A DNA stretch of 14,561 nt from the NCBI GenBank assembly GCA_013044465.1, contig JABEUL010000046.1, positions 1-14,561 on the forward strand. The letters are read 5' to 3'. The notes beneath the pieces are model-generated. The model was not told the origin of the DNA and made no database searches. It saw nothing but the letters and a program-made list of their open reading frames with translations. A program made the translations under genes and the position numbers. Below, in pieces: positions 1 through 7,103 of the stretch; positions within the stretch are counted from its first letter, which is position 1, and each line of letters begins with the position of its first letter. Source of the stretch: Acidimicrobiales bacterium. GTDB lineage: Bacteria; Actinomycetota; Acidimicrobiia; Acidimicrobiales; JABEUL01.

Positions 1-18
1 AGATGGCTTCCAAAACAT
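1..18 (-). CDS. possible start of next gene after rnpA (partial)
   Basis: An ATG on the minus strand at 18-16 opens a frame (MFWKPS) that leaves the window. An AAAGGA Shine-Dalgarno-like stretch lies about 12 bases upstream, between this ATG and the end of rnpA. By synteny the gene after rnpA in bacteria is usually yidD or yidC, but six codons cannot identify it. A GTG or TTG start elsewhere, or no gene at all, is equally possible. Confidence 0.2.
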
Positions 19-55
19 TAGTGTTTGGTATCCTTTAACCAGGAAAATTGCGAAT

Positions 56-418
56 TTACCCATTGGTTGATTCCAGTCCAAGTGCTTTCATTGAAGACCT
101 TCTCATGGATTCGCATACATCTAGCTTTAAATCCTCAAAACTCGCATTTAGTGCTCCTTTTCCAGGAATAATGAGATAACTCCCCGGTGCAAATTGATCC
201 AGGTTTGAAACAATTGCCGCTCGAATGCGACGGCGAATCCTATTTCTCTCCACGGAATTACCAACTTTTTTGGACACCCCGAAGGCTATCTTTGGGCCAA
301 TTTCCTCCCCTGAACAGGCAAAAAGAGAGCGCACTGATCCACGGCGGGCACTAAATTTGGTGGCCTTTAGGGCAGCAAATGTCCGCCTGTCACAAATTGA
401 TCGGAGTTTATAGCTCAC
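56..418 (-). CDS. rnpA: ribonuclease P protein component
   Basis: This 120-aa protein is the basic subunit of RNase P, which helps the catalytic RNA trim the 5' leaders of precursor tRNAs. The family core is visible at about residues 44-68: IAFGVSKKVGNSVERNRIRRR, in which the RNR motif region binds the RNA. Length and basic character fit the family (about 110-130 aa). The start is GTG at 418-416, which overlaps the TGA of the upstream rpmH gene (shared GTGA), so translation is probably coupled. There is no good Shine-Dalgarno immediately before the GTG; an AAAGGA about 17 bases upstream lies within a hairpin in the rpmH end. The rpmH-rnpA pair divergent from dnaA is the standard bacterial arrangement. 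Confidence 0.95.
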   Translation of the reverse strand: MSYKLRSICDRRTFAALKATKFSARRGSVRSLFACSGEEIGPKIAFGVSKKVGNSVERNRIRRRIRAAIVSNLDQFAPGSYLIIPGKGALNASFEDLKLDVCESMRRSSMKALGLESTNG

Positions 419-549
419 GCACTGAGGCGCAAACGTCCTTTGCGCCTTCTTGCTTTAATTATCGACTGGCCGGCCCTAGTGGCCATTCGGTGGCGAAAGC
501 CGTGCTTACGAGCACGTTTTCTGTTATTTGGTTGAAAAGTCCGTTTCAC
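415..549 (-). CDS. rpmH: 50S ribosomal protein L34
   Basis: This 44-aa, extremely basic protein is the large-subunit ribosomal protein L34. The sequence begins (V/M)KRTFQPNNRKRARKHGF, continues RHRMATRAGQSII and ends in RRRKGRLRLSA, which is diagnostic of the family from end to end. The start is GTG at 549-547, preceded by a GAGGA Shine-Dalgarno (minus strand) about 5 bases away; the nearby GTG at 560-558 is in another frame and stops at once. It is the first gene of the minus-strand rpmH-rnpA operon and its stop overlaps the rnpA start. It is read divergently from dnaA across the control region. Confidence 0.95.
   Translation of the reverse strand: MKRTFQPNNRKRARKHGFRHRMATRAGQSIIKARRRKGRLRLSA
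426..446 (-). promoter_or_regulatory. perfect hairpin in the rpmH end / rnpA leader
   Basis: GGCGCAAA (426-433) and TTTGCGCC (439-446) form a perfect 8-bp inverted repeat with a 5-base loop. It spans the last rpmH codons, about 8-28 bases upstream of the rnpA GTG. There is no T-run after it on the minus strand, so it is not a simple intrinsic terminator. In the transcript the only purine-rich AAAGGA before rnpA falls in the stem-loop junction, so it could tune rnpA translation or mRNA processing. Because the bases also encode conserved L34 residues (RRRKGRLRL), part of the symmetry may be coincidental. Confidence 0.45.
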
Positions 550-898
550 TGAATCCTCACTGAGATTTTGGGTATCTGAGCCCTGGGGACGATCCCCTTA
601 GTTATTCCATCTTATTTGATCTGATAACAGACCGTTTTTAGCCTTTTTGATTGGGAATCAAAGCCGCCAATCAGGGCCTGTTCTATTTTAGCCAGTAAAT
701 CCAAGGTGCATTTTCGGCTGTAACGTAGAAAACAGTGTATTTTGCTAGTTCTAGTGTTAATTACGTGTTTAGGTGGAGTATAGAGAATGAGAAATTTATG
801 TGGAAAACCAAAGAAAACTACATGTCCGTAAAAACCGTAGTCCACAACTGTGGAAATGTCTGTGGATTTAGCTCTATTACTAGGGAGATCTTGGGAGC
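550..898. promoter_or_regulatory. divergent rpmH/dnaA control region with DnaA-box-like sites
   Basis: This 349-base gene-free region separates minus-strand rpmH from dnaA. Close to dnaA it carries DnaA-box-like 9-mers: TGTGGAAAA (799-807), TAGTCCACA (838-846), TGTGGAAAT (849-857) and TGTGGATTT (861-869). These suggest autoregulation of dnaA or an accessory part of the origin. Two small palindromes lie nearer rpmH: GGGGA-CGA-TCCCC (585-597) in the rpmH leader and TTGATT-GGG-AATCAA (647-661). I could not fix convincing -35/-10 pairs for either gene. AGGGAGA at 882-888 is the likely dnaA Shine-Dalgarno. A 140-aa open frame on the minus strand here is not judged a gene. Confidence 0.6.
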
Positions 899-2254
899 AT
901 GAACGGCTCTGAGTTGTGGAGTACTGCTTCTGGTGCTCTTCGCGCGCAGTTTCAAGGGGCAACGTGGAATCTTTGGCTTGCTGGCATTCGCTTTGAAGAG
1001 CAAGAGGCCAATCAGTTGGTGTTGTCTGCCCCAAGTTCGCTAATTAGAGATCGTCTACTTACTAGGTATAAGGATGTAATTGAGGAGCTTTTGTCTGAAA
1101 TAGCACAAGAGCCGATGGAGATAAAAATTGTGGAACGGGAACCACTGGCACAAAGTGGACTGGAGGAGATTCTGCCTGAGGTCGAGGAGAAGATAACTCA
1201 GCCACAAAGAAGACCATCTGGTGAGGAAAACGTAAATAGAAGATTTGTTTTCGATTCTTTTGTAATTGGTCCATCTAATCGTTTTGCACACGCTGCAGCC
1301 ATGTCTGTGGCTGAATCCCCTGCTAAATCATATAATCCTCTTTTTATTCACGGTGACGCTGGGCTCGGAAAAACACACTTATTGTATGCAATTGGGAATT
1401 ATGTGAACGAGCATTTTCCTATGATGACGGTTAGGTATGTTTCCACTGAAACGTTTATGAATGAGTTCGTTGAAGCTATTCGATCCTCAACTCCAACTGC
1501 ATTTAAACGTCGTTATAGAGAATGCGACGTCTTATTGGTAGACGACATTCAGTTTTTGGAAAAAAGTGACTCGCTTCAAGAAGAGTTTTTTCACACTTTC
1601 AACTCTTTATATAATGCGTCAAAACAAGTTGTCCTAACATCAGATCGCCCTCCGAGATCTTTAGCCACTGTTGAAGATAGGTTGCGAAGCAGATTTATGT
1701 CTGGATTAATAACTGATATTCAGCCCCCTGAACTCGAGACCAGAATTGCCATTCTTCGGTCTAAAGCCGAAAAAGACGGATTGGTAGTTCCTCACGATGT
1801 TCAAGAATTTATTGCTACCCATGTCACCAATAACATCAGAGAACTTGAAGGAGCTTTGATAAGGGTTAGTGCTTATGCCTCTCTTAATGGACTTTCTGTT
1901 AATTTAGGGCTGGCTGAGACTGCGCTGGCTGACATTTTGGCTTCATTTACCCCGCGCCAAATTACTCCTTCAATAATTATGATAGAAACTGCTGACATTT
2001 TTGGATTTTCTATTGAGGATATTTGCGGACCCAGCAGAAGAAGACCTCTTGTGTTAGCCCGTCAAATTGGAATGTACTTGTGTCGTGAGCTTACTGACTA
2101 CTCGTATCCGGCAATTGCTAGAGAATTTGGCAATAGAGACCACACCACCGTTATTCACGCCGTTGAGAAAATTTCATCTCTTATGGGGGAGCGAAGGGCG
2201 ATATATGACCAGGTAACCGATTTGATCCGCAAGATTAAACAAGGAAATCAATAG
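899..2254 (+). CDS. dnaA: chromosomal replication initiator protein DnaA
   Basis: DnaA binds boxes in oriC, melts DNA and recruits the helicase. Domain I (about residues 1-75) interacts with partners. A short linker (about 80-112) precedes the AAA+ domain III, with Walker A GDAGLGKT (152-159), Walker B LLVDDI (212-217), sensor 1 around LTSDRP (246-251), the RLRSRF arginine-finger box (261-266) and sensor 2 NIRELEGAL (312-320). Domain IV ends in the helix-turn-helix signature FGNRDHTTVIHA (410-421), which contacts the DnaA box. At 451 aa it is much shorter than the long-linker DnaA of Streptomyces, mainly through a minimal domain II. The ATG at 899 follows AGGGAGA (882-888) at about 10 bases. 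DnaA-box-like sites just upstream suggest autoregulation. Confidence 0.98.
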   Translation: MNGSELWSTASGALRAQFQGATWNLWLAGIRFEEQEANQLVLSAPSSLIRDRLLTRYKDVIEELLSEIAQEPMEIKIVEREPLAQSGLEEILPEVEEKITQPQRRPSGEENVNRRFVFDSFVIGPSNRFAHAAAMSVAESPAKSYNPLFIHGDAGLGKTHLLYAIGNYVNEHFPMMTVRYVSTETFMNEFVEAIRSSTPTAFKRRYRECDVLLVDDIQFLEKSDSLQEEFFHTFNSLYNASKQVVLTSDRPPRSLATVEDRLRSRFMSGLITDIQPPELETRIAILRSKAEKDGLVVPHDVQEFIATHVTNNIRELEGALIRVSAYASLNGLSVNLGLAETALADILASFTPRQITPSIIMIETADIFGFSIEDICGPSRRRPLVLARQIGMYLCRELTDYSYPAIAREFGNRDHTTVIHAVEKISSLMGERRAIYDQVTDLIRKIKQGNQ

Positions 2255-2527
2255 TTTTTGTGTTTTGTGGATAAAGTTATGGATAAATTCTGAGTAAGGG
2301 GCGGGGATTGAGTCGTTTGGGTTGTGGATGAAATTGCTTAGTTGTGGAAGACGTGAGGTGATTTTTGGGAGTTGAGTGAGTTATCCATCTAGTTGTGGAA
2401 AACCCTATAGTTTGTCCTTATTGCAACTTGGCTCGCAATCTGGGTTTATAGTTAGTTATCCACTATCCACAGGCCTACTACTACTAACTATATTTATATA
2501 TAGAACTTTTAAACAGAAGGGAATTAC
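2255..2527. other. origin of replication oriC
   Basis: The 273-base dnaA-dnaN spacer is packed with DnaA-box-like 9-mers. TGTGGATAA (2266-2274) is a perfect box. The others are TATGGATAA (2278-2286), TGTGGATGA (2323-2331), TGTGGAAGA (2343-2351), TTATCCATC (2381-2389), TGTGGAAAA (2394-2402), TTATCCACT (2456-2464) and CTATCCACA (2463-2471), the last two overlapping by two bases. Orientation is mostly reverse on the dnaA side and forward near dnaN. The last boxes are followed by a short GC stretch, CTA trinucleotides and an AT-rich run, as expected for an unwinding element. The location matches the standard actinobacterial oriC. The dnaN leader and its Shine-Dalgarno AGAAGGGA (2515-2522) occupy the right end. 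Confidence 0.92.
2463..2503 (+). promoter_or_regulatory. basal unwinding system: DnaA box, GC spacer, DnaA-trio, AT-rich run
   Basis: The box CTATCCACA (2463-2471) is followed by GGC (2472-2474), four CTA triplets (2475-2486), one A, another CTA (2488-2490) and then TATTTATATATAG (2491-2503). On the complementary strand the CTA triplets read 3'-GAT-5' in tandem. This is the published form of the DnaA-trio that guides DnaA from double-stranded boxes onto a single strand, and order and polarity agree. The melted region would be the AT run just before dnaN. The same AT-rich stretch may also contain a dnaN promoter -10 element. Confidence 0.7.
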
Positions 2528-3631
2528 ATGAGGTTTTTAGCTGAGCGTGATTATTTAGTAAAAACTCTCGCGCTTGTGGGGAGAGCTGCTCAAGCCCGAG
2601 GTGTTGGTTCTTCAACAAGATCAGGTATCAAATTTGTGGTTGACGGCAATTTAGCAACCCTTACCGCTACCGATATCGACACCACGATTATTACAACGAT
2701 GGAGGTTGATGGAAAAGAGAACGGATCTGGGGTAATCCCATCAAGATTAATGACCGATATTGCAAGGTCAATGCCAGAAGGTTCGGTTTCAGTAGTTGTC
2801 GAGGATGACAAAGCAATAATTGAAGCCGGAAGAACGCATTTTGAAGTCCAAATATATCCCCTTGAAACTTTTCCCCCAACGCCCGATATCACTGGTGATG
2901 AAGTTGAGCTCCCAGCGAAAAGTCTTTCTGAAGCTATTTCGCAGGTAGTTAGGTCGGCATCTGATGATGAAGTAAGACCAGTTTTAACAGGAGTGCTACT
3001 TAGTGCAAATGAAACTTCCTTGAGATTAGTTGCCACAGACTCCTACCGTTTAGCAATAAGAGATTTAACCGACACTAAAGCAATTTCCTCAGGAACCCAG
3101 GTTTTAGTTCCAGCAAAAGCACTACATGAAGTCGACAGGATGGCTGAATCACAAGGCGAAGATTCCATATTTTTATACATGGACGGACTACACGCAAGAT
3201 TTAGAATAGGAAATACCTCACTCACTACCCAACTAATTAACGACTCATTTCCAAGCTATGAACAACTAATTCCAAAGGAATTTATTCAAACTATAAAGGT
3301 TGAGAAATCAGTAATCTTAGAAGCGATCAAAAGAATGAGGCTGTTGGTTAGAGACGCTACAACTTCAGTTAGATTAACAACTGACGATGGAGGTTTAGAG
3401 TTAGCCGTTATCACTTCTGAAGTTGGAAAAGCTGTGGAGAGAATGGATGGGGATATTGAAGGGGAGGCAACTTCCACTTCGTTTAACCCACAGTATTTAG
3501 CAGATGGAATAGAAGCAGTAATTGAAAGCGAAGTAATGATAAGAGTTCCAGAAAAAGGAAAACCGGCGCTTATAAGTGGAGTAAGCGACGACAATTATCG
3601 ATATGTTCTTATGCCGGTAAGGGTTTCCTGA
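2528..3631 (+). CDS. dnaN: DNA polymerase III beta subunit (sliding clamp)
   Basis: The protein is the ring-forming clamp that tethers DNA polymerase III and other enzymes to DNA. It starts MRFLAERDYLVKTLALVGRA, has the conserved central ATDSYRLA motif (169-176) and ends YRYVLMPVRVS, the C-terminal strand beside the clamp-binding pocket. At 367 aa it has the usual size for three clamp folds. The ATG is well placed, with AGAAGGGA (2515-2522) five bases upstream. It follows oriC and is followed after nine bases by recF, so dnaN, recF and the small DUF721 gene probably share a transcript. Confidence 0.97.
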   Translation: MRFLAERDYLVKTLALVGRAAQARGVGSSTRSGIKFVVDGNLATLTATDIDTTIITTMEVDGKENGSGVIPSRLMTDIARSMPEGSVSVVVEDDKAIIEAGRTHFEVQIYPLETFPPTPDITGDEVELPAKSLSEAISQVVRSASDDEVRPVLTGVLLSANETSLRLVATDSYRLAIRDLTDTKAISSGTQVLVPAKALHEVDRMAESQGEDSIFLYMDGLHARFRIGNTSLTTQLINDSFPSYEQLIPKEFIQTIKVEKSVILEAIKRMRLLVRDATTSVRLTTDDGGLELAVITSEVGKAVERMDGDIEGEATSTSFNPQYLADGIEAVIESEVMIRVPEKGKPALISGVSDDNYRYVLMPVRVS

Positions 3632-3640
3632 TTTTTTTAG

Positions 3641-4711
3641 ATGAACATAGATGAACTTTCTATCGAAAATCTAAGAAATATCTCCAAAGGCAGCTGGAAA
3701 TTCCATAACAGTGGGTTAATATCAATAATTGGAAAAAATGGAACTGGGAAAACAACACTACTAGAGGCAATATATTTAGTAATAAACCAAAGTTCGTTCA
3801 GGCCAGGAAACAACTCAACTTTGATAAAAAAAGGCGAGGAAAAAGCATCAATCCAATCGTTCATTAAGTATCAAGGAAGAGATCTAACTATAAATATTGA
3901 TGTAGGGCAGAAACTTCTGACTACCTTCAACGGCAATCAAGTTCAACCCAGAACAATCACCCAAAAATACAATACGAATTTAAGGGCAACTCTATTTACT
4001 CCTGATGATGTGAACCTCATCCCTGGACCACCAGAAAAAAGGCGAAGTTATTTGGACCACCTAGCTTCTGAAATGAGTTTGAAATACAAAGACGAATTAG
4101 AGCGCTACGAAAAAGCAGTAGTTCAAAGAAACAGATTATTAAAACAGAATCAAATTAAACAAGACAAGGACTTTGAGAGCTCTCTTAGTATCTGGGATGA
4201 AAGAGTTGCCCTGTCAGGTGAGCGAATAGTCTTTGAAAGGATAGATCTTTTAGAGAAACTAAGCCCACAAATAACACAGGCATACAAGGAATTAACAAAA
4301 AAAGAAGATTCAATTAAGATTAAATACCAAAAAACATGGCACAATTCTTTAATTACGTCCTTAGAAACAGCAAAACAAGAAGACTTAAAGAAAGCCACAA
4401 CTTCAGTTGGTCCCCACAGAGACGATATTGAAATATTTTTGAATCAAAGAGACTCCAGAACCCAGGCATCTAGGGGGGAGCAGCGAAGTTTGGCACTAAC
4501 ATTTATACTGGCGGGGCATTTGTTGATGACTGAAGAATTTGGAGAAGCACCGGTGATGTTGTTAGACGACATAACCTCAGAGTTGGATACCTCAAGGATC
4601 TTTGGACTTCTTGAAAATCTTCCAAAAGACCAGGTATTTATTACTTCAGCTCTAAAACTCCCAGGTCTTGAAGTTAGCCAAGAAATTATTATGGAAACCC
4701 CTTTTACATAG
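3641..4711 (+). CDS. recF: DNA replication and repair protein RecF
   Basis: RecF is an SMC-like ABC ATPase that helps load RecA at single-strand gaps within the RecFOR pathway. Walker A GKNGTGKT is at 31-38, the conserved FTPDDVNLIPGPPEKRRSYLD segment starts at about 119, the ABC signature SRGEQRSLAL is at 277-286, and Walker B PVMLLDDITSELD is at 304-316. The central part (about 140-250) is lysine/glutamate rich and helical, as in the family arm. Length 356 aa is normal. The ATG comes nine bases after the dnaN stop; the spacer is a T-run plus TAG without a clear Shine-Dalgarno, so translation may depend on coupling to dnaN. The gnd gene found between dnaN and recF in many high-GC actinobacteria is absent. 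Confidence 0.96.
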   Translation: MNIDELSIENLRNISKGSWKFHNSGLISIIGKNGTGKTTLLEAIYLVINQSSFRPGNNSTLIKKGEEKASIQSFIKYQGRDLTINIDVGQKLLTTFNGNQVQPRTITQKYNTNLRATLFTPDDVNLIPGPPEKRRSYLDHLASEMSLKYKDELERYEKAVVQRNRLLKQNQIKQDKDFESSLSIWDERVALSGERIVFERIDLLEKLSPQITQAYKELTKKEDSIKIKYQKTWHNSLITSLETAKQEDLKKATTSVGPHRDDIEIFLNQRDSRTQASRGEQRSLALTFILAGHLLMTEEFGEAPVMLLDDITSELDTSRIFGLLENLPKDQVFITSALKLPGLEVSQEIIMETPFT

Positions 4712-4713
4712 GT

Positions 4714-5025
4714 ATGGAAAACGATGTAGAGAGACTGAAAGTAGCACTAGAAAAGCTGCTAAGCCGCACTCAGGTTGGACCCCTAGAGGTAATAAAAGAG
4801 ATCTTTTCAAACTGGCCAGAAATAGCCGGGAAAGAAATAGCAAAATTCTCGAAACCTTATACCATTTTAGATGGTGTTTTAACCCTTGAGACAGAAGATC
4901 CAGGCTGGGCATCCCAAGCAAAGTACCTAACCCCCCTAGTAATTTCAAAGCTAGAAGAGAGATTTCAAGGACAGGCGCCTAGGGTTGTGAAAGTAGTGGT
5001 TAGAAGGCCCAAAAATGACTTCTAG
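4714..5025 (+). CDS. DUF721 / DciA-like protein
   Basis: This 103-aa protein matches the DUF721 family. The family pattern is visible as WPEIAGKEIAKFSKP (29-43), a middle strand DGVLTLETEDPGWASQAKYL with the conserved aromatic-x-x-Q (about 48-67), and a C-terminal VVKVVVRRP. DUF721 proteins include DciA, the ancestral loader of the replicative helicase DnaB, so a role in replication initiation fits its place between recF and gyrB. This is the standard actinobacterial position of the gene. The ATG lies two bases after the recF TAG with no Shine-Dalgarno of its own, implying translational coupling. Actinobacterial DUF721 proteins are often longer at the N terminus; this copy is near minimal. 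The biochemical role is inferred from the family. Confidence 0.85.
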   Translation: MENDVERLKVALEKLLSRTQVGPLEVIKEIFSNWPEIAGKEIAKFSKPYTILDGVLTLETEDPGWASQAKYLTPLVISKLEERFQGQAPRVVKVVVRRPKNDF

Positions 5026-5126
5026 AGCCGTTATAACTGGTAGTGTATATACATAGAAAGGTTTGGACAAAACCAAGTAATTGTGTCCTATTAACCTGGA
5101 CCTAGTAATGGAGAGGGCGCACTTTT
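5026..5126 (+). promoter_or_regulatory. gyrB leader with possible promoter
   Basis: The 101-base spacer before gyrB ends with a strong Shine-Dalgarno, GGAGAGGG (5110-5117), nine bases before the GTG start. A possible promoter is TTGGAC (5063-5068), an 18-base spacer, then CCTATT (5087-5092); an alternative -10 is the TATATACAT stretch near 5046-5054. Neither is a close consensus match. Supercoiling-sensitive gyrase promoters are common here, but no specific element for that can be identified. Confidence 0.35.
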
Positions 5127-7103
5127 GTGTCTGAAGAATTACAACTATTTGATCTAAACGAAAGTAAAATGCCGACAAATCCTGAACCAAAAGAAAATGC
5201 ATACGATGCGGCCCAAATTACAGTTTTAGAAGGTCTGGAGCCAGTTAGAAAAAGACCTGGTATGTACATTGGGTCAACTGGACCAAGTGGTTTGCATCAC
5301 CTTATTTGGGAAGTAGTGGACAATGCCGTTGACGAGGCCATGGCTGGCTTTTGTACAGAAATTGAAGTCAGGCTTTTAGATGATGGCGGATGCAGGGTAA
5401 CAGATAATGGGCGTGGAATCCCAGTGGATGAGCACCCTCAATACAAAGGAAAGTCAGCAGCTGAGGTTGTTCTGACCGTATTGCATGCCGGTGGAAAGTT
5501 CGGCGGGGGAGGATATAAAGTCTCAGGTGGGCTTCACGGAGTTGGAGTATCGGTTGTAAACGCTCTTTCGACGAGCTTAGTTTTAGAGATTGATCGAGGG
5601 GGATCACACCACGAGCAAGTTTTCAAAAATGGAGGTGAACCATCAGGACCTCTAAAAATTACTGGAAAAGCTCCCCGGGGAAGAACAGGCACAACCGTAA
5701 CATTTTGGCCTGATGAATCAGTTTTTGAAGAGACCGAATTTAGGGCGCAAACAGTTTTAGAGCGCCTGCAGGTGATGGCGTTTCTTAACAAAGGATTGGA
5801 AATAAAGTTCGTTGATGACCGCAAGGAACACGAACAAGAGCAAGCCTTTAAGTACAACGGCGGAATTGTTGACTACGTCAAGCATCTCAATGTCTCAAAA
5901 GAGGCACTATTCAAAAAAGTCTGCTCCTACTCCCAGTCTGAAGAGAGCCAAGAAGTAGAAGTTGCACTTCAGTGGAACACAGGTTATTACGAATCAATTC
6001 ATTCTTTTGCCAACGGAATAGCCACCAGCGAAGGTGGAATGCATGAAGAGGGCTTCAAAAAAGCTCTTACAAATGCCATTAATAAATACGCAAGAAGTCG
6101 AAACACGCTTAAAGAAAAAGACGACAACTTTTTAGGTGAAGACATTCGTGAAGGTTTGACTGCAATTATTGCGGTGAGACTAGCCGAGCCTCAATTTGAA
6201 GGACAGACAAAAGCAAAGCTAGGGAATGTCTCAATAAGGTCACTCGTTGAAAAGACTACAAATGAAAAGTTGGTGGAATGGCTTGAGGAAAACCCACGAG
6301 AAGCAAACCAAATAGTCCAAAAAGCGCAACTGGCCGCCAAGGCTAGGATGGCAGCACGACAGGCTAGGGATCTCACCAGACGAAAGTCCGCACTAGACGG
6401 CGCCGGATTGCCCGGAAAGTTGGCAGACTGTTCATCAAAGGATCCAAGAGCGTCGGAGCTTTTCGTTGTTGAGGGAAATTCCGCTGGGGGTTCGGCTAAA
6501 GATGCAAGAGATCCTAAGACCCAGGCAATTCTTCCAATTAGGGGAAAAATCCTGAATGTTGAAAGAGCACAGATCGACAAAATGCTTAAAAATACTGAGG
6601 TTCAAGCCCTAATTGCCGCAATTGGTGCGGGCCTTAAGGATGATTTTGATTTAACCAAGATTAGATACCACAAAGTTATTATTCTCGCCGATGCTGATGT
6701 CGACGGCTCCCACATCAGAACGCTACTCCTTACGTTCTTTTTCAGATTCATGAAGCCATTAGTTGCTGCAGGTCATGTGTACGTAGCCCAACCCCCTCTA
6801 TTTTCAACGTTAGTTGGAAAAGGCAAAGTTTACCTAAGAGATGAAGCAGCAAAGGCAAAGTTCTTGACTGAAAATCCAAATCACAAAGCAGAGTTTCAAA
6901 GACTAAAAGGTTTGGGAGAAATGGACTTCGAAGAACTTAGAGACACCACTATGAAAGTCTCGTTAAGGTCGTTGCTTCAAATCGGTCTCGAACATGAAAC
7001 TATTGCCGACGAAGTTTGCTCAGTCCTCATGGGAGATGACGTAGAACTTCGCAAAAAATTTATTCAAACAAACGCAAAGGATGTAAGGTTCCTTGACATT
7101 TAA
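5127..7103 (+). CDS. gyrB: DNA gyrase subunit B
   Basis: This is the ATPase subunit of DNA gyrase, which with GyrA introduces negative supercoils. The GHKL ATP-binding fold shows LEPVRKRPGMYIGSTG (37-52), EVVDNAVDEA (62-71), DNGRGIP (93-99) and GGLHGVGVSVVNALS (134-148). The TOPRIM metal centre has EGNSAGGSAK starting at E449 and DADVDGSHIR at 522-531. The C-terminal QRLKGLGEMD and DVRFLDI end are typical. Length 658 aa is normal for actinobacterial GyrB. The GTG start is set by GGAGAGGG nine bases upstream, and the following conserved N terminus needs it. The gene overlaps gyrA by 11 bases, so both subunits are made from one mRNA. Confidence 0.98.
   Translation: MSEELQLFDLNESKMPTNPEPKENAYDAAQITVLEGLEPVRKRPGMYIGSTGPSGLHHLIWEVVDNAVDEAMAGFCTEIEVRLLDDGGCRVTDNGRGIPVDEHPQYKGKSAAEVVLTVLHAGGKFGGGGYKVSGGLHGVGVSVVNALSTSLVLEIDRGGSHHEQVFKNGGEPSGPLKITGKAPRGRTGTTVTFWPDESVFEETEFRAQTVLERLQVMAFLNKGLEIKFVDDRKEHEQEQAFKYNGGIVDYVKHLNVSKEALFKKVCSYSQSEESQEVEVALQWNTGYYESIHSFANGIATSEGGMHEEGFKKALTNAINKYARSRNTLKEKDDNFLGEDIREGLTAIIAVRLAEPQFEGQTKAKLGNVSIRSLVEKTTNEKLVEWLEENPREANQIVQKAQLAAKARMAARQARDLTRRKSALDGAGLPGKLADCSSKDPRASELFVVEGNSAGGSAKDARDPKTQAILPIRGKILNVERAQIDKMLKNTEVQALIAAIGAGLKDDFDLTKIRYHKVIILADADVDGSHIRTLLLTFFFRFMKPLVAAGHVYVAQPPLFSTLVGKGKVYLRDEAAKAKFLTENPNHKAEFQRLKGLGEMDFEELRDTTMKVSLRSLLQIGLEHETIADEVCSVLMGDDVELRKKFIQTNAKDVRFLDI

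Noticed and set aside
612..1034. 140-aa minus-strand frame across the rpmH/dnaA control region and the dnaA start
   Set aside because: It overlaps the well-supported dnaA N terminus and DnaA-box-like sites, has no family resemblance, and would occupy the control region.
2590..3036. 148-aa minus-strand frame inside dnaN
   Set aside because: It is antisense to a certain gene and has a biased composition (Ser/Val/Thr) produced by the complementary codons.
6191..6580. 129-aa minus-strand frame inside gyrB
   Set aside because: Antisense shadow of the gyrB TOPRIM region; rich in Ser/Ala/Phe and without motifs.
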